DNA from: Clostridia bacterium
Lineage (GTDB): Bacteria > Bacillota > Clostridia > Oscillospirales > CAG-272
Assembly: GCA_017482055.1 (NCBI GenBank)
Contig: JAFUOH010000004.1
Location: 1 to 61,554, forward strand
DNA length: 61,554 nucleotides
Direction of reading: 5' to 3'
The notes beneath the pieces are model-generated. The model did not search any database. It was not told the DNA's origin and worked only from the letters and a program-made list of their open reading frames with translations. Position 1 is the first letter of the stretch, and each line of letters starts with the position of its first letter. Both the position numbers and the translations under genes were made by a program. Below, piece by piece: positions 26,671 to 35,899 of the stretch.

Positions 26671-26701
26671 AAAAAACAACGGACGGCAGAGCCGTCCGTT
26701 G
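26671..26701 (-). terminator. Terminator downstream of the AraC-ABC operon
   Basis: Perfect 11-bp stem CAACGGACGGC/GCCGTCCGTTG with AGA loop. On the minus strand it is followed by TTTTTT. It lies 190 nt beyond the ABC gene stop. The rest of 26560-26889 holds only A-rich and purine-rich sequence with no gene. Confidence 0.75.
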
Positions 26702-26889
26702 TAAAGAAAGAAAAAAGAAAGGAAAAGAAAAGAAAGTAGAAAAATATAAAAGCACCAACGACCACTATTCTCTACTAAAAATAATGACCGCGGGCAGACA
26801 GCAAAACGCCATCTGCCACATAAATTATATCATACCCTTTTTGTTTTGTCAACCCTTGGCAGGAATATTTACGATTTTGCTTTTTTCGG

Positions 26890-28782
26890 TTAGGCTAATA
26901 TATTATTTTCTACCGCCTCACTCTGTTCATGACTGCGGCACAGCAGCGAATATAATCCGCCGCGGGCGATGAGCTCGTCATGCCGCCCCGATTCCGCTAT
27001 TTTTCCTTCCTCCAGAACGATTATCTTGTCGGCACGCATGACGGTGGAAAGTCGGTGAGCGATCACTATGACAGTGCGGTTTCCCGTAAGGGCTTCGATT
27101 GCTGCCTGGATGTCGGCTTCGGTCTTGTTGTCAACGGCACTGGTCGCTTCATCGAGAATAAGAATGGGCGTATCGCGCAGTATGGCACGTGCAATGGCGA
27201 TGCGCTGCTTCTGACCTCCCGAAAGGCGCATTCCGCGCTCACCAATCAGAGTGTTGTAGCCATTTGGCAGACTCATGATAAATTCATCCGCATGAGCGAT
27301 CTTGGCGGCGGCGCGGATCTTGTCCATGTCGAGATTATGTACCGACGAGGAGATGATGCGGTCGGTGGCGGGATTCTTTCTTATCACATTACCCAGCGGT
27401 TCTGCGATACCGTTGACATCGAGACCGCCGCGCGCGGTGACGATACGCTTGTATTCTTCGCTGTCCATGTCATCGTCGGACATACCGTAGGCAATGTTCT
27501 CGGCTACAGTGCCGTTGAAAAGGAACACATCCTGCAAAACCATTGATATCTGCGAGCGCAGAGAACGCTGTGTCACTCCCTTGATGTCAACTCCGTCGAT
27601 CTTTACGCAGCCCGATATCGGATCGTAGAAGCGCTCGATCAGCGATACGACGGTGGTTTTCCCCACACCCGTAGGACCAACCAGCGCTATCATCTCGCCC
27701 GGTTTTGCGGTGAAGGACACCTCGTGCAGCAGAGGTTCATCCTTATTATAATAGAAGGTAACATTGTCGAACTCCACCTCTCCGCGGCATTTTGTAAGCT
27801 CTGCGGCATCGGGGGCATCCGCTACCTCGGGCACGCTGTCAAGCACTGCGAATACGCGCTCCGCGCTTGCCGCCGCTGCTTGGAGATCCTCAAACAGTCT
27901 TGCCAACACAGCGAGAGGGGAGTAAAACAGGCTTAAGTACATCACAAAGCCCACGATGTCGGAAATTGGCATGCTTCCGTCAAGCGCCATCATGCCGCCG
28001 AATACGATTACAAATACAGTGCCGATGGATGTGAGCAGCTCAATAGTCGGTGTGAAGATCGAGCTTGCAAGATTTGCGCGGATGTTGACCTTTGCGTAGT
28101 AGCGGCAGTCCTCGGTGATCTTTTTGTGCTCTCTTTCCTCACATCCGAAGGCTTTTATCTCTTTCATGCCCGTGATGTTGTCCTGAAACACGCCGTTCAG
28201 CTCGCCGAATACACGGGAGTTGACCTTGTACATGGGAGCTACAAATTTCGCGCCGATCCAGCCTCCGATAAGCACCAAGGGAACAGGTATCAGCGTAATA
28301 AGCGCCAGCTCCGCATTAATGAGGAACATCATAACGCAAACGCCGATTATGGTGACAATATTGCCGATAAGATCCGGCACAGAGTGAGCGATAAGCGTTT
28401 CAAGCTGCCTTGTATCACTCGTAAGACGGCTCATAAGGTCTCCCGTCTGCTTGTCCTGATAGTATCGCATGGACAGCGACTCGAGTTTATCGTATACTTT
28501 AAGAGTCAGCTCGGGTACGAACCGCCATGCCGCGATGTGAGCCACACCTATGGTAATACTGCGGCAGAGGGCGCGGACAAGATATGCCGCAACAAGAGCA
28601 ATGGCGAAGTATATGAGCACATTCATGTCGAATGCTTCCGACTCAAGGGAAGCGGTGAACTCACGCATCAGCGCGGGAGTCGCAAGATTCAAAATGGCAG
28701 CGCCGATAATGCCGACGGCGGCAAATATCATAGTGCCGATATGATTTGAAGCGAGTGTAAGTAAGCGTTTTACTGTTTTCAT
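26890..28782 (-). CDS. ABC exporter half-transporter (membrane domain + ATPase)
   Basis: 630 aa. Six-helix type IV exporter membrane domain (about 1-310) fused to an ATPase: Walker A GPTGVGKTT (about 370), Q-loop MVLQDVFLFNG, signature LSGGQKQR and Walker B ILILDEATSA. Between AENIAYGM and the helix IRAAAKIAHADEF lies an extra ~50-residue insertion (about 450-500) not usual in the family. Probably works as a homodimer; substrate unknown. Its start overlaps the AraC stop by 4 nt (ATGA), so the two form an operon. Confidence 0.93.
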   Translation of the reverse strand: MKTVKRLLTLASNHIGTMIFAAVGIIGAAILNLATPALMREFTASLESEAFDMNVLIYFAIALVAAYLVRALCRSITIGVAHIAAWRFVPELTLKVYDKLESLSMRYYQDKQTGDLMSRLTSDTRQLETLIAHSVPDLIGNIVTIIGVCVMMFLINAELALITLIPVPLVLIGGWIGAKFVAPMYKVNSRVFGELNGVFQDNITGMKEIKAFGCEEREHKKITEDCRYYAKVNIRANLASSIFTPTIELLTSIGTVFVIVFGGMMALDGSMPISDIVGFVMYLSLFYSPLAVLARLFEDLQAAAASAERVFAVLDSVPEVADAPDAAELTKCRGEVEFDNVTFYYNKDEPLLHEVSFTAKPGEMIALVGPTGVGKTTVVSLIERFYDPISGCVKIDGVDIKGVTQRSLRSQISMVLQDVFLFNGTVAENIAYGMSDDDMDSEEYKRIVTARGGLDVNGIAEPLGNVIRKNPATDRIISSSVHNLDMDKIRAAAKIAHADEFIMSLPNGYNTLIGERGMRLSGGQKQRIAIARAILRDTPILILDEATSAVDNKTEADIQAAIEALTGNRTVIVIAHRLSTVMRADKIIVLEEGKIAESGRHDELIARGGLYSLLCRSHEQSEAVENNILA

Positions 28783-29681
28783 TTGTTTTCTCCTGCTGCC
28801 GAAGCTCTCATAGCTTCGCGATATTCACGGGGAGATATACCGGCAAAGCTGTGAAAGAAGCGGCTGAATGACGATATATCCGGGAAGTTAAGCTCCTCGG
28901 CAATAGATGCCACGGCACGGGTGGTGGTACTGAGCAGTGCCTTTGCGTGGCTAAATCTTCGCTCTCGGTAATACAACATGGGGCTCTGATTGTAGAAGCG
29001 CTTGAAATTTCTGATCAGCGTATACTTATTGATGAAAAACTGACTTTGCAGGTCTTCAAGCGTAATTATCTGCAGATAGTTGTTGTCAATATAGCTTTTA
29101 ACCGTTGCTATCGGATCATGGAGAGCTGCTTCGGTACGATACGGCACGGTTTCAAACTGTCCGAGGATAAGGGCGAGCAGCTCCAAAAGCTTGGCTTTCA
29201 TCATAATCTCAAAGCCGAAAGCGTGTTTTTGATATAGCGCAATGATATCAAAAAACAGTTTTTCGAACGCATCCGCATCATACGGTGTAAACACATATGG
29301 AATGCATGGAGACATGATGTCGGGCTGTATAAGCAACAGCTCGTTGTCCGTCATCACGGGCTTGTTCTTATAGCTTATGGGGGTTATCTCGCTGTTGGGG
29401 TTGTATATCATGTCAAAATGTATGTGCGGCTGGTTGAAATCACAGCCGTCCACGCATTCGAACTCATGCGGGATACCGGGCCGTAACAGGATGGTGTCAT
29501 TCTTTTTGCAGATATACGGCACACCGTCTATGGTGATACGAGCCTTGCCTCCGCTCACATATATGAGCTCATAGTCGTATATCACCCGCTTCCCGATGTG
29601 AAAGCCATGCCGCAGTACGGACATCATTGCGAGGCGTACATATGGAGAGAGTGTGTTTGGGTTTATGAATATCACCTCCAT
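28779..29681 (-). CDS. AraC-family transcriptional regulator
   Basis: 300 aa from the ATG at 29681; an upstream in-frame start at 29747 falls in the promoter zone. The N-terminal cupin-like sugar-sensing half has YELIYVSGGKARI and LLRPGIPHEFE. The C-terminal double HTH (about 195-290) has INKYTLIRNFKRFYNQSP and ISSFSRFFHSFAGISPREYR. The ribosome site is poor, since the only purine-rich run (GGAGGTGA) lies at or after the ATG; the exact start is uncertain. Divergent from the GH172 gene, with overlapping promoters and two dyads between them, so it probably controls both. Confidence 0.92.
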   Translation of the reverse strand: MEVIFINPNTLSPYVRLAMMSVLRHGFHIGKRVIYDYELIYVSGGKARITIDGVPYICKKNDTILLRPGIPHEFECVDGCDFNQPHIHFDMIYNPNSEITPISYKNKPVMTDNELLLIQPDIMSPCIPYVFTPYDADAFEKLFFDIIALYQKHAFGFEIMMKAKLLELLALILGQFETVPYRTEAALHDPIATVKSYIDNNYLQIITLEDLQSQFFINKYTLIRNFKRFYNQSPMLYYRERRFSHAKALLSTTTRAVASIAEELNFPDISSFSRFFHSFAGISPREYREAMRASAAGENK

Positions 29682-29701
29682 CGAGCAATTGTACAAATAA
29701 T

Positions 29702-29718
29702 TGACAACTATTTTGTCA
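29702..29718. promoter_or_regulatory. Dyad TGACAA-N5-TTGTCA
   Basis: Perfect 6-bp arms in the AraC-GH172 intergenic region, upstream of the GH172 -35 and within the araC-type gene leader. Candidate regulator binding site. Confidence 0.4.
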
Positions 29719-29728
29719 TGTTTTGCTA

Positions 29729-29757
29729 TTGCGCATATTCTCCGCATCTGATATAAT
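29729..29757 (+). promoter_or_regulatory. GH172 promoter
   Basis: TTGCGC (29729-29734), 17 nt, TATAAT (29752-29757) with TGA before the -10. The -10 shares bases with the minus-strand -10. Confidence 0.65.
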
Positions 29758-29784
29758 TATATCACAGTAAATACTGTAAATCAA
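29756..29784 (-). promoter_or_regulatory. AraC-ABC operon promoter
   Basis: Minus-strand TTGATT (29779-29784), 17 nt, TATAAT (29756-29761). The palindrome TGATATAATTATATCA supplies a -10 to both strands. Confidence 0.6.
29764..29777. promoter_or_regulatory. Candidate operator ACAGTA-N2-TACTGT
   Basis: Perfect 6-bp arms within the minus-strand spacer and at the expected GH172 transcription start. A protein bound here should affect both promoters. Confidence 0.45.
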
Positions 29785-29799
29785 GGAGGATATAAAATT

Positions 29800-30870
29800 A
29801 TGAGCAATTATTTTTCCGACATGTTCAGATTAACAAGAAAGTGCGACGCGGTGTCGCGGTCAATTTCCGCCGAAAACTTTAAGGGCGAAAAGGGTAAGGG
29901 CGGTATGTCCACCGACGGCGCGGCAACTAACGCTGCAAGAGATCTTGGGCAGGGTTGGAAGGTGTCGCCATATGTACGCATCGGAGCGGGCGAGACATTT
30001 GAAATGGCAAATATCGAGGATATGGGCATTATCAAGCACATCTGGCTCACTCACAGCGAAAAAATGGTGCGCTCGTTTATCCTGCGCATCTACTATGAGG
30101 GAAGCGATACCCCCTCGGTGGAAGCACCACTGGACGATTTTTTCTGCAACACTGACAATTCCTTTGCACAGGTGAGCTCGCTTGCCATATGCGTAAACCC
30201 CGCACGCGGTCTCAACTGCTACTTTGAGATGCCCTTCCGCAAGCAGTGCCGCATGACAATCGAAAACATATCTAAGGATGAGATCTGCCTTTACTATCAG
30301 GTAGACTATGTGTTGTGTGAGGTTCCCGAGGACTGCCTCTACTTCCATGCGCAGTACCGCCGTCAGAATCCCGTTCACTACAAGGATGTATATACTATCC
30401 TCGACAATGTACAGGGCAACGGACACTATGTCGGTACCTATATGTACTGGGGTCAGAACAACAACGGCTGGTGGGGCGAGGGCGAGATCAAGTTCTACCT
30501 CGACGGCGACAAGGAGTTCCCCACTATCTGCGGCACGGGTACCGAGGACTATTTCTGCGGTGCATACAACTTTGATGTACAGGGCAGATACACCGAGTTT
30601 ACCACTCCTTATGCGGGAATGCCCAAGGTCATCCGTCCCGACGGTCTCTACAAGGCAAACGAGCGTTTCGCGCTCTACCGCTGGCATATCGTTGACCCGA
30701 TCTACTTTAAAGAGGACATCAAGGTGACCATGCAGGATCTCGGTTGGCGAAGCGGCGGCAGATACCTGCCCCGTCAGGACGACATTTCCTCGGTCTGCTA
30801 CTGGTATCAGGACAGCATTTGCAAGACCTTCCCGAAATTCCCGAGCAAGGATGAGCTTGAGCTGATCTGA
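29800..30870 (+). CDS. GH172 (DUF2961) family glycoside hydrolase
   Basis: 356 aa. Begins with the conserved DUF2961 segment SAENFKGEKGKGGMS and has GTGTEDYFCGAYNF (E249 within it), TTPYAGMP and RWHIVDPIYFKED. The family includes alpha-D-fructofuranosidase/difructose dianhydride I synthase and D-arabinofuranosidases. The conserved Glu residues act in catalysis, though I cannot assign the exact pair by eye. No signal peptide, so it is cytoplasmic and would act on imported oligosaccharide. Ribosome site AAGGAGG. Faces away from the AraC gene and lies directly upstream of the solute-binding protein array. Confidence 0.9.
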   Translation: MSNYFSDMFRLTRKCDAVSRSISAENFKGEKGKGGMSTDGAATNAARDLGQGWKVSPYVRIGAGETFEMANIEDMGIIKHIWLTHSEKMVRSFILRIYYEGSDTPSVEAPLDDFFCNTDNSFAQVSSLAICVNPARGLNCYFEMPFRKQCRMTIENISKDEICLYYQVDYVLCEVPEDCLYFHAQYRRQNPVHYKDVYTILDNVQGNGHYVGTYMYWGQNNNGWWGEGEIKFYLDGDKEFPTICGTGTEDYFCGAYNFDVQGRYTEFTTPYAGMPKVIRPDGLYKANERFALYRWHIVDPIYFKEDIKVTMQDLGWRSGGRYLPRQDDISSVCYWYQDSICKTFPKFPSKDELELI

Positions 30871-30929
30871 GTTATAACGCATCGGCAATTTGTCGAAAGA
30901 TTGTCTGCTTGAATTGTGCAATGTGTCGA

Positions 30930-30958
30930 TTGACTTCGATGGGCGAATGTGATATAAT
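30930..30958 (+). promoter_or_regulatory. Promoter of array gene 1
   Basis: TTGACT (30930-30935), 17 nt, TATAAT (30953-30958), with TGTGA before and TA after the -10. Confidence 0.75.
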
Positions 30959-31015
30959 TACAGTGGAAAGTACTGATATTATATTACAAAAACACACCGA
31001 GGAGGTATTTTGATC

Positions 31016-32482
31016 ATGAAGCGCATTCTTTCCTCTGTATTGCTGCTCTCGATGCTCGCGGCAGTTACGGCTTCCTGCGCCAAGGGTGACACCGATGATG
31101 CACAAACCACCGACACACAGGCAGCTGTCGAAACCGAAGCTGCGGATCCCGCAAAGACCTTTGAGCTTGAAGAGGGTCTTGACTACAATGAGACGACCCT
31201 TGTGGTGCTGACCGCTGAGGGTATCGTCCACGGCATTGATTCCTCTGAGGAGGGCGGCGGAAATGTTATCAAGCAGGCAGTCTACGATCAGTTCCGCGCC
31301 ACCGAGGAGCGTCTGAACGTAAAATTCGAGTATATCGACGTAAATCCTTTTGCACAGCTTTCGGGACTTGTTTCCCAGTCCATCAACGCACAGTCGGATG
31401 ACTATCAACTGGTATTCGGAGTGGCGTCCAACATCATCGGACTTGTCAATGAGGGGTATTTCCTCTCCGTAAACGAGCTTCCGCACGTAAATCTCGACAA
31501 GGTGTGGTGGAACAGGGGATACATTGAGTCGGTATCCATAAACTCCGACAATCCCTACATACTGTTCGGCGATATTTCCTACAATATGATCGAGCGTACC
31601 TGTGCGATGTTCTTCAACAAGCGCATGATGGAGGAGCTGAACGATCTTACCGACACCGATATTTACGATATCGTGCTGAACGGCGAGTGGACTCTCGATA
31701 AGTTCACAGAGCTTGCGGTAGGCATCTACCGCGACGATAACGGCAACACTCAGAACGATATCGACGATATCCACGCCGTAACCATCAGCGGCGCTCGTGA
31801 ATTCGAATTTATGGCATTCAGCGCAGGTCTCCGCTACACCGACCGCGATGAGGACGGCTATCCTGTGCTCAATCTCTACACCGACAGCGCTATCACCCTT
31901 ACCGATAAGCTGCTGTCCGTGCTTCGCAGCGAGGACACCTATCTTGAGGGCGGCAACAACAACTATGCCGATCTCAAGTTTGCGGGCGGCAAGGCGCTGT
32001 TTATGCCCAGCCGTCTCTTCCTTGCAGGCTGGGGCTCGCTGCGCGAGATGTCCGATGACTTCGGTATCATTCCCATGCCCAAGCTCGACGAGACTGTTGA
32101 TGGCTATTACAGCACCGTAGGAAATGCGGTGGAATGGGGCGTTGTACCCGTCACCGTTGCCGACCCGACTATGATCTCCGCCGTTGCGGAATCGCTGGCG
32201 TACGAGGGCTATGAGCGTCTGACTCCCGTTTATTACGAGAACTCGCTTAAGCTGAAATACACACGCGGCGACGCCGACACCGAGTCCCGCATCCTCGATT
32301 TAATAACACAGAGCGCGCGTACCGACTTTATCTATCTCAACAAGCTCGGCGGAATCGGAAACATCTTTGCCACCGCGTTCAACACCAACCAGAACAATTT
32401 CTCATCCACCTATGCTGCAATGGAACCCGCAGCACTGCAGACGCTTGCGGACATGATCGAAGCGGATATGGAAAATCAGTAA
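31016..32482 (+). CDS. Array gene 1: solute-binding lipoprotein
   Basis: 488 aa from the ATG at 31016 (AGGAGG 10 nt upstream; an in-frame TTG two codons earlier is less likely). Signal peptide with a lipobox before Cys about 19 (TASC), then an acidic Thr/Asp/Glu linker of about 35 residues. The mature part has the two-lobe family 1 sugar-binding-protein plan: VWWNRGYIESVSI, LFGDISYNMIERT, NGEWTLDKFTEL, a DDNGNTQNDIDD loop like a calcium site, FGIIPMPKLDE and TPVYYENSLKLKYTRG. With gene 10 it forms a subfamily sharing YTRG, DTESRI and ARTDF near the end. No permease is adjacent. Confidence 0.85.
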   Translation: MKRILSSVLLLSMLAAVTASCAKGDTDDAQTTDTQAAVETEAADPAKTFELEEGLDYNETTLVVLTAEGIVHGIDSSEEGGGNVIKQAVYDQFRATEERLNVKFEYIDVNPFAQLSGLVSQSINAQSDDYQLVFGVASNIIGLVNEGYFLSVNELPHVNLDKVWWNRGYIESVSINSDNPYILFGDISYNMIERTCAMFFNKRMMEELNDLTDTDIYDIVLNGEWTLDKFTELAVGIYRDDNGNTQNDIDDIHAVTISGAREFEFMAFSAGLRYTDRDEDGYPVLNLYTDSAITLTDKLLSVLRSEDTYLEGGNNNYADLKFAGGKALFMPSRLFLAGWGSLREMSDDFGIIPMPKLDETVDGYYSTVGNAVEWGVVPVTVADPTMISAVAESLAYEGYERLTPVYYENSLKLKYTRGDADTESRILDLITQSARTDFIYLNKLGGIGNIFATAFNTNQNNFSSTYAAMEPAALQTLADMIEADMENQ

Positions 32483-32500
32483 ATCAAGGTCTAATACAAA

Positions 32501-32541
32501 GCCGATGCTGTCTCGCCGAATGCGCAGACAGCATCGGCTTT
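32501..32541 (+). terminator. Terminator after array gene 1
   Basis: 13-bp perfect stem GCCGATGCTGTCT/AGACAGCATCGGC, 12-nt loop, then TTTATT. Confidence 0.8.
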
Positions 32542-32637
32542 ATTACGTCCTATTTTGGATGTTACAAATAACGCAATATCACACATTTCTGTGTGTATCG
32601 CACAAAAATATGATTCGAAGCTTTTAATAATTGCCAA

Positions 32638-32666
32638 TTGAATACGAAACGGCATTGTGATATAAT
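32638..32666 (+). promoter_or_regulatory. Promoter of array gene 2
   Basis: TTGAAT (32638-32643), 17 nt, TATAAT (32661-32666) preceded by TGTGA. Confidence 0.7.
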
Positions 32667-32696
32667 AATTATATAAAGTTATAAGGAGAGAAACAA

Positions 32697-34151
32697 ATGA
32701 AAAAACGTATTATTTCACTGCTGCTTCTTACGACAATGCTCACATCGCTGGCGGCGTGTGGCGGCGATTCCGATGGTGACAGAGAGAATACCGACACCGC
32801 TCCAACCTCCACCGATACCGCCGAGGTACTGCCGGCGGGTATCGAAAAAAAGAATTGGGACGCAGAGTTCACTATTCTGTACCCATATTGGGGACTTTAC
32901 GAAAACTCATTCTTTGCCGAGGAGAACAGCGGTGAGGCAATGAATGTTGCGCTTTTCAACCGTCAGCTTAAGGTTGAGGAATACTTGGGCGTTGATATAA
33001 TCAACCATAAGGTCGCCGGGATCGAAGCTGTTATGCCTGCGGTGCAGGAGGGCGTAATGGCGGGCGATGATCTCTATCAGATGGTGCTGACGCACTGTAT
33101 AACCAATACCGCCGCAATGATAACCTCGGGCTATTTACTTGACCTCAATACGGTCTCTACCATAAATCTTGACGGAGAATGGTGGAATCATGTCTCCAAC
33201 AAGAACCTTTCGGTGTTGGGAAAACAGTATTTTGCCATCTCCGATTATATGCTCCCCGATCCCAATGCAGTGCTTTTCAACAAAACCATGATCAATGATT
33301 ACAAGCTCGAAAATCCCTATGACCTTGTACGCGAGGGGAAATGGACCATCGACAAGATGATGGAAATGATGAGCGCCGTTACCAAAGATAACGGTGACAG
33401 CGTATGGGATGTTAAGGACACTTACGGCTTCGGCTGCCCCGATGACTGGTATCTTGCCTCGTTCATATACTCCTCGGGACTTACCCTGACTGAAAAGAAC
33501 GAGGACGATGAGCTTATATTCGCAATGGACAAAGAGCGTGCGTATACTATGGCGGAAAAGCTGAACGCACTTCTTTCGAGCCCTGACACCTTTATTTATG
33601 CCTTTACTATCGACAACGACCCGACGCGTATCGCGGGCGAATCTATGAATGTTTCCAACGGTCGCTCGCTTTTCAGTCTTGTCGCTTCGAGCAAGCTTGA
33701 CGATTACCGCGAAACCACCATTGATTTCGGTATCCTTCCGTATCCAAAGCTTGATGAAGATCAGGAAAATTATATATCCAACGACTGGTCGGGCATGATG
33801 TGTGTACCGAGCTCGGTTCAGAATCCCGAGATGGTGGGCGAGGTTATCGAGCTGCTGTCGTACTACACTGCGGATGAGGTCATCCCCGCATACTACGATG
33901 TCGTGCTTGGCGAAAAGCTGTCCCGTGATGATGATTCCAAGGAAATGCTCAGCATTATCTTTGACGGCATTGTATTTGACGCAGGTATGAACTATTTCGG
34001 CTTTACCTCGGGTGTCAATGCGTTCTGGGATATCGGCGACCGTATCAGTGGGTCGGGCTGGGGCGGTTACGCATCCTTCCTTGCGGCGAACAAGTCTTCC
34101 GCGGAGGCGACCATCAAAGCCTTCAACGAAGCAGTGGCAGATGTCGAATAA
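32697..34151 (+). CDS. Array gene 2: divergent solute-binding lipoprotein
   Basis: 484 aa. Lipobox LAAC (Cys about 21), acidic linker, then a two-lobe binding protein fold. It keeps landmarks of the array (EWWNHVSNKNLSV in place of PWWNKEYIESVS, REGKWTIDKMMEM, FGILPYPKLDEDQENY) but differs most from the others. For example it has DYMLPDPNAVLFNKTMI where the rest have LFGDISYN, and it lacks the DxNGN loop. Ribosome site AAGGAG. Followed by a GTAGGGGCG hairpin rather than a classic terminator. It may bind a different glycan than its neighbours. Confidence 0.85.
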   Translation: MKKRIISLLLLTTMLTSLAACGGDSDGDRENTDTAPTSTDTAEVLPAGIEKKNWDAEFTILYPYWGLYENSFFAEENSGEAMNVALFNRQLKVEEYLGVDIINHKVAGIEAVMPAVQEGVMAGDDLYQMVLTHCITNTAAMITSGYLLDLNTVSTINLDGEWWNHVSNKNLSVLGKQYFAISDYMLPDPNAVLFNKTMINDYKLENPYDLVREGKWTIDKMMEMMSAVTKDNGDSVWDVKDTYGFGCPDDWYLASFIYSSGLTLTEKNEDDELIFAMDKERAYTMAEKLNALLSSPDTFIYAFTIDNDPTRIAGESMNVSNGRSLFSLVASSKLDDYRETTIDFGILPYPKLDEDQENYISNDWSGMMCVPSSVQNPEMVGEVIELLSYYTADEVIPAYYDVVLGEKLSRDDDSKEMLSIIFDGIVFDAGMNYFGFTSGVNAFWDIGDRISGSGWGGYASFLAANKSSAEATIKAFNEAVADVE

Positions 34152-34198
34152 ATTGACTGCTGTGCTGATCATTACAGTATAAAATTCACCCAAGAGAC

Positions 34199-34237
34199 GT
34201 AGGGGCGCTGTGCATCGAGGATGTGCGGCGCCCCTAC
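34199..34237. repeat. Hairpin repeat related to the 16873 palindrome
   Basis: Ends GTAGGGGCGC and GCGCCCCTAC pair. Inside them TGCATC and GATGTGC also partly pair. Shares its outer 9 bp with the element at 16873-16900. Confidence 0.6.
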
Positions 34238-34309
34238 GGGTTGGTCGGCAAAACTTTTTTTCGACGGAATCAATAAAAAACGCGGCAAATCCTTGTGGGG
34301 AGTGACATA

Positions 34310-34338
34310 TTGACACAATTGTATCATTGTGATATAAT
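34310..34338 (+). promoter_or_regulatory. Promoter of array gene 3
   Basis: TTGACA (34310-34315), 17 nt, TATAAT (34333-34338) within TGTGATATAATTA. Confidence 0.8.
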
Positions 34339-34418
34339 TACATTAACGGTTTTTAGCATTATAGCCAAACGACTGCGTGTCGTACCGAATAAACTGTATA
34401 ATAAAGAGAGGAACTGCC

Positions 34419-35885
34419 ATGAAAAATTTACGTAAAGCTTCCCTATTGCTGGCGCTGCTTATGATGGCTTCCACCGCCTGCGGTACCGCAGATGATAAGG
34501 GCAAGGATGCAAAGGACACCACTCCCACCGACACCACTCCCCTTACCACCCAGGCTGACATGTCGAACGTGCTGGAGGTACCGGACGGGCTCACATCCAA
34601 TTATGACACTATCTCCATTCTTACGGCGGAGGGTAAACTCGCCAGCGTCGATGAGCTCACCGACGAGGATGCGGATGTACTTACCAAGGCTATGTACGAC
34701 CGCACCGTGAAGGTCGAGGATAAATTCGGCATAGATCTTACGTTTACTCCCGTAAACCCCTGGGGCGACACTCAGTCTCTTGCCCGCCAGTCGGTCAACT
34801 CCGGCTCCGACGACTACCAGTTCGTGTTCACCTGCGCGTCTCACATGGTAAACCTTGTGAACGAGGGTCTGTTCCTTCCTCACTCCGATCTGCCCTACAT
34901 CGACATTGATAAGCCCTGGTGGAACAAGGAATACATCGAGTCCGTTTCCATTATAGCAGACGATCCCTACATCCTTTTCGGCGACATCTCCTATAATATG
35001 CTCCAGCGTACCGCCTGCGTGTTCTTCAACATCAATCTGCTCGAATCCAAGATGAATATGCAGCCCAGTGATCTTTACGAGCTGGTCTACAACGGCGAGT
35101 GGACCATCGACAAGTTCACCGAGCTTGTGCACTCCGTATACGAGGATGCCAACGGCAACACCCTCAACGACGGAGACGACATCCACGGTCTGGCGCTCTT
35201 TAGCGCAAACCAAGTAGACTGGCTGGCGTACAGCTCGGGTATTGAGTTCACCACCCGCGACGAGGACGGTTATCCCGTTATCGACCTCTACAACAACACC
35301 ACCATCGACCTTGCGGAAAAACTGTATAAGCTTCAGTTCGGCAGTGAGGGTGTATACGATTACAAGGACAACGGAAAGCATTCAAGCGCGTTCTCCCAGG
35401 GCAAGTCAGTGTTCTTTGTAAATCGCTTCCTGTGCTGTGACTGGTTCCGCGAGATGAAGGATGACTACGGCATTCTTCCCATGCCCAAGTACGACGAGTC
35501 TATCGACGGCTATCATTCCACCGTTGAGACCCTCGTTCAGTGGGGCGGCGTTCCGGTGACCGTTTCCGATCCCATATACGTATCCGCGGTGGCGGAGGCT
35601 CTGGCATATTACAGCCGCGAGCTCACCACTCCCGCTTATTATGAGTCCACCCTCAAATTAAAGCTGACCCGCGACGACGAGTCCATGGCGATGATCGACC
35701 TCATCATGAGCAACCGCGACACCGACTTCCTCTACATAAACCGTCTCAAAAAGCTGGGCGACATCTTCAAGCGCATCGTTACCGACGGTCAAAACAACTT
35801 CGCGTCCAACTACGCAACCCTTGAAACCGCAGGCGAGACTGCGCTGAAGACCCTTATTCAGACCTTCGAGGACGCACGCGAATAA
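34419..35885 (+). CDS. Array gene 3: solute-binding lipoprotein
   Basis: 488 aa from the ATG at 34419 (MKNLRKASLLLALLM); a TTG/ATG start at 34377 lies just after the -10 and is rejected. Lipobox ASTAC with Cys about 20. Core subfamily features: KPWWNKEYIESVSI, LFGDISYNMLQRT, NGEWTIDKFTELV, EDANGNTLNDGDDIHG, FTTRDEDGYPV, YGILPMPKYDESIDGYHS, LVQWGGVPVTV and TPAYYESTLKLKLTRDD. Family 1 binding proteins deliver oligosaccharides to an ABC importer; ligand unknown. Confidence 0.87.
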   Translation: MKNLRKASLLLALLMMASTACGTADDKGKDAKDTTPTDTTPLTTQADMSNVLEVPDGLTSNYDTISILTAEGKLASVDELTDEDADVLTKAMYDRTVKVEDKFGIDLTFTPVNPWGDTQSLARQSVNSGSDDYQFVFTCASHMVNLVNEGLFLPHSDLPYIDIDKPWWNKEYIESVSIIADDPYILFGDISYNMLQRTACVFFNINLLESKMNMQPSDLYELVYNGEWTIDKFTELVHSVYEDANGNTLNDGDDIHGLALFSANQVDWLAYSSGIEFTTRDEDGYPVIDLYNNTTIDLAEKLYKLQFGSEGVYDYKDNGKHSSAFSQGKSVFFVNRFLCCDWFREMKDDYGILPMPKYDESIDGYHSTVETLVQWGGVPVTVSDPIYVSAVAEALAYYSRELTTPAYYESTLKLKLTRDDESMAMIDLIMSNRDTDFLYINRLKKLGDIFKRIVTDGQNNFASNYATLETAGETALKTLIQTFEDARE

Positions 35886-35899
35886 TATCGCACAGATCC

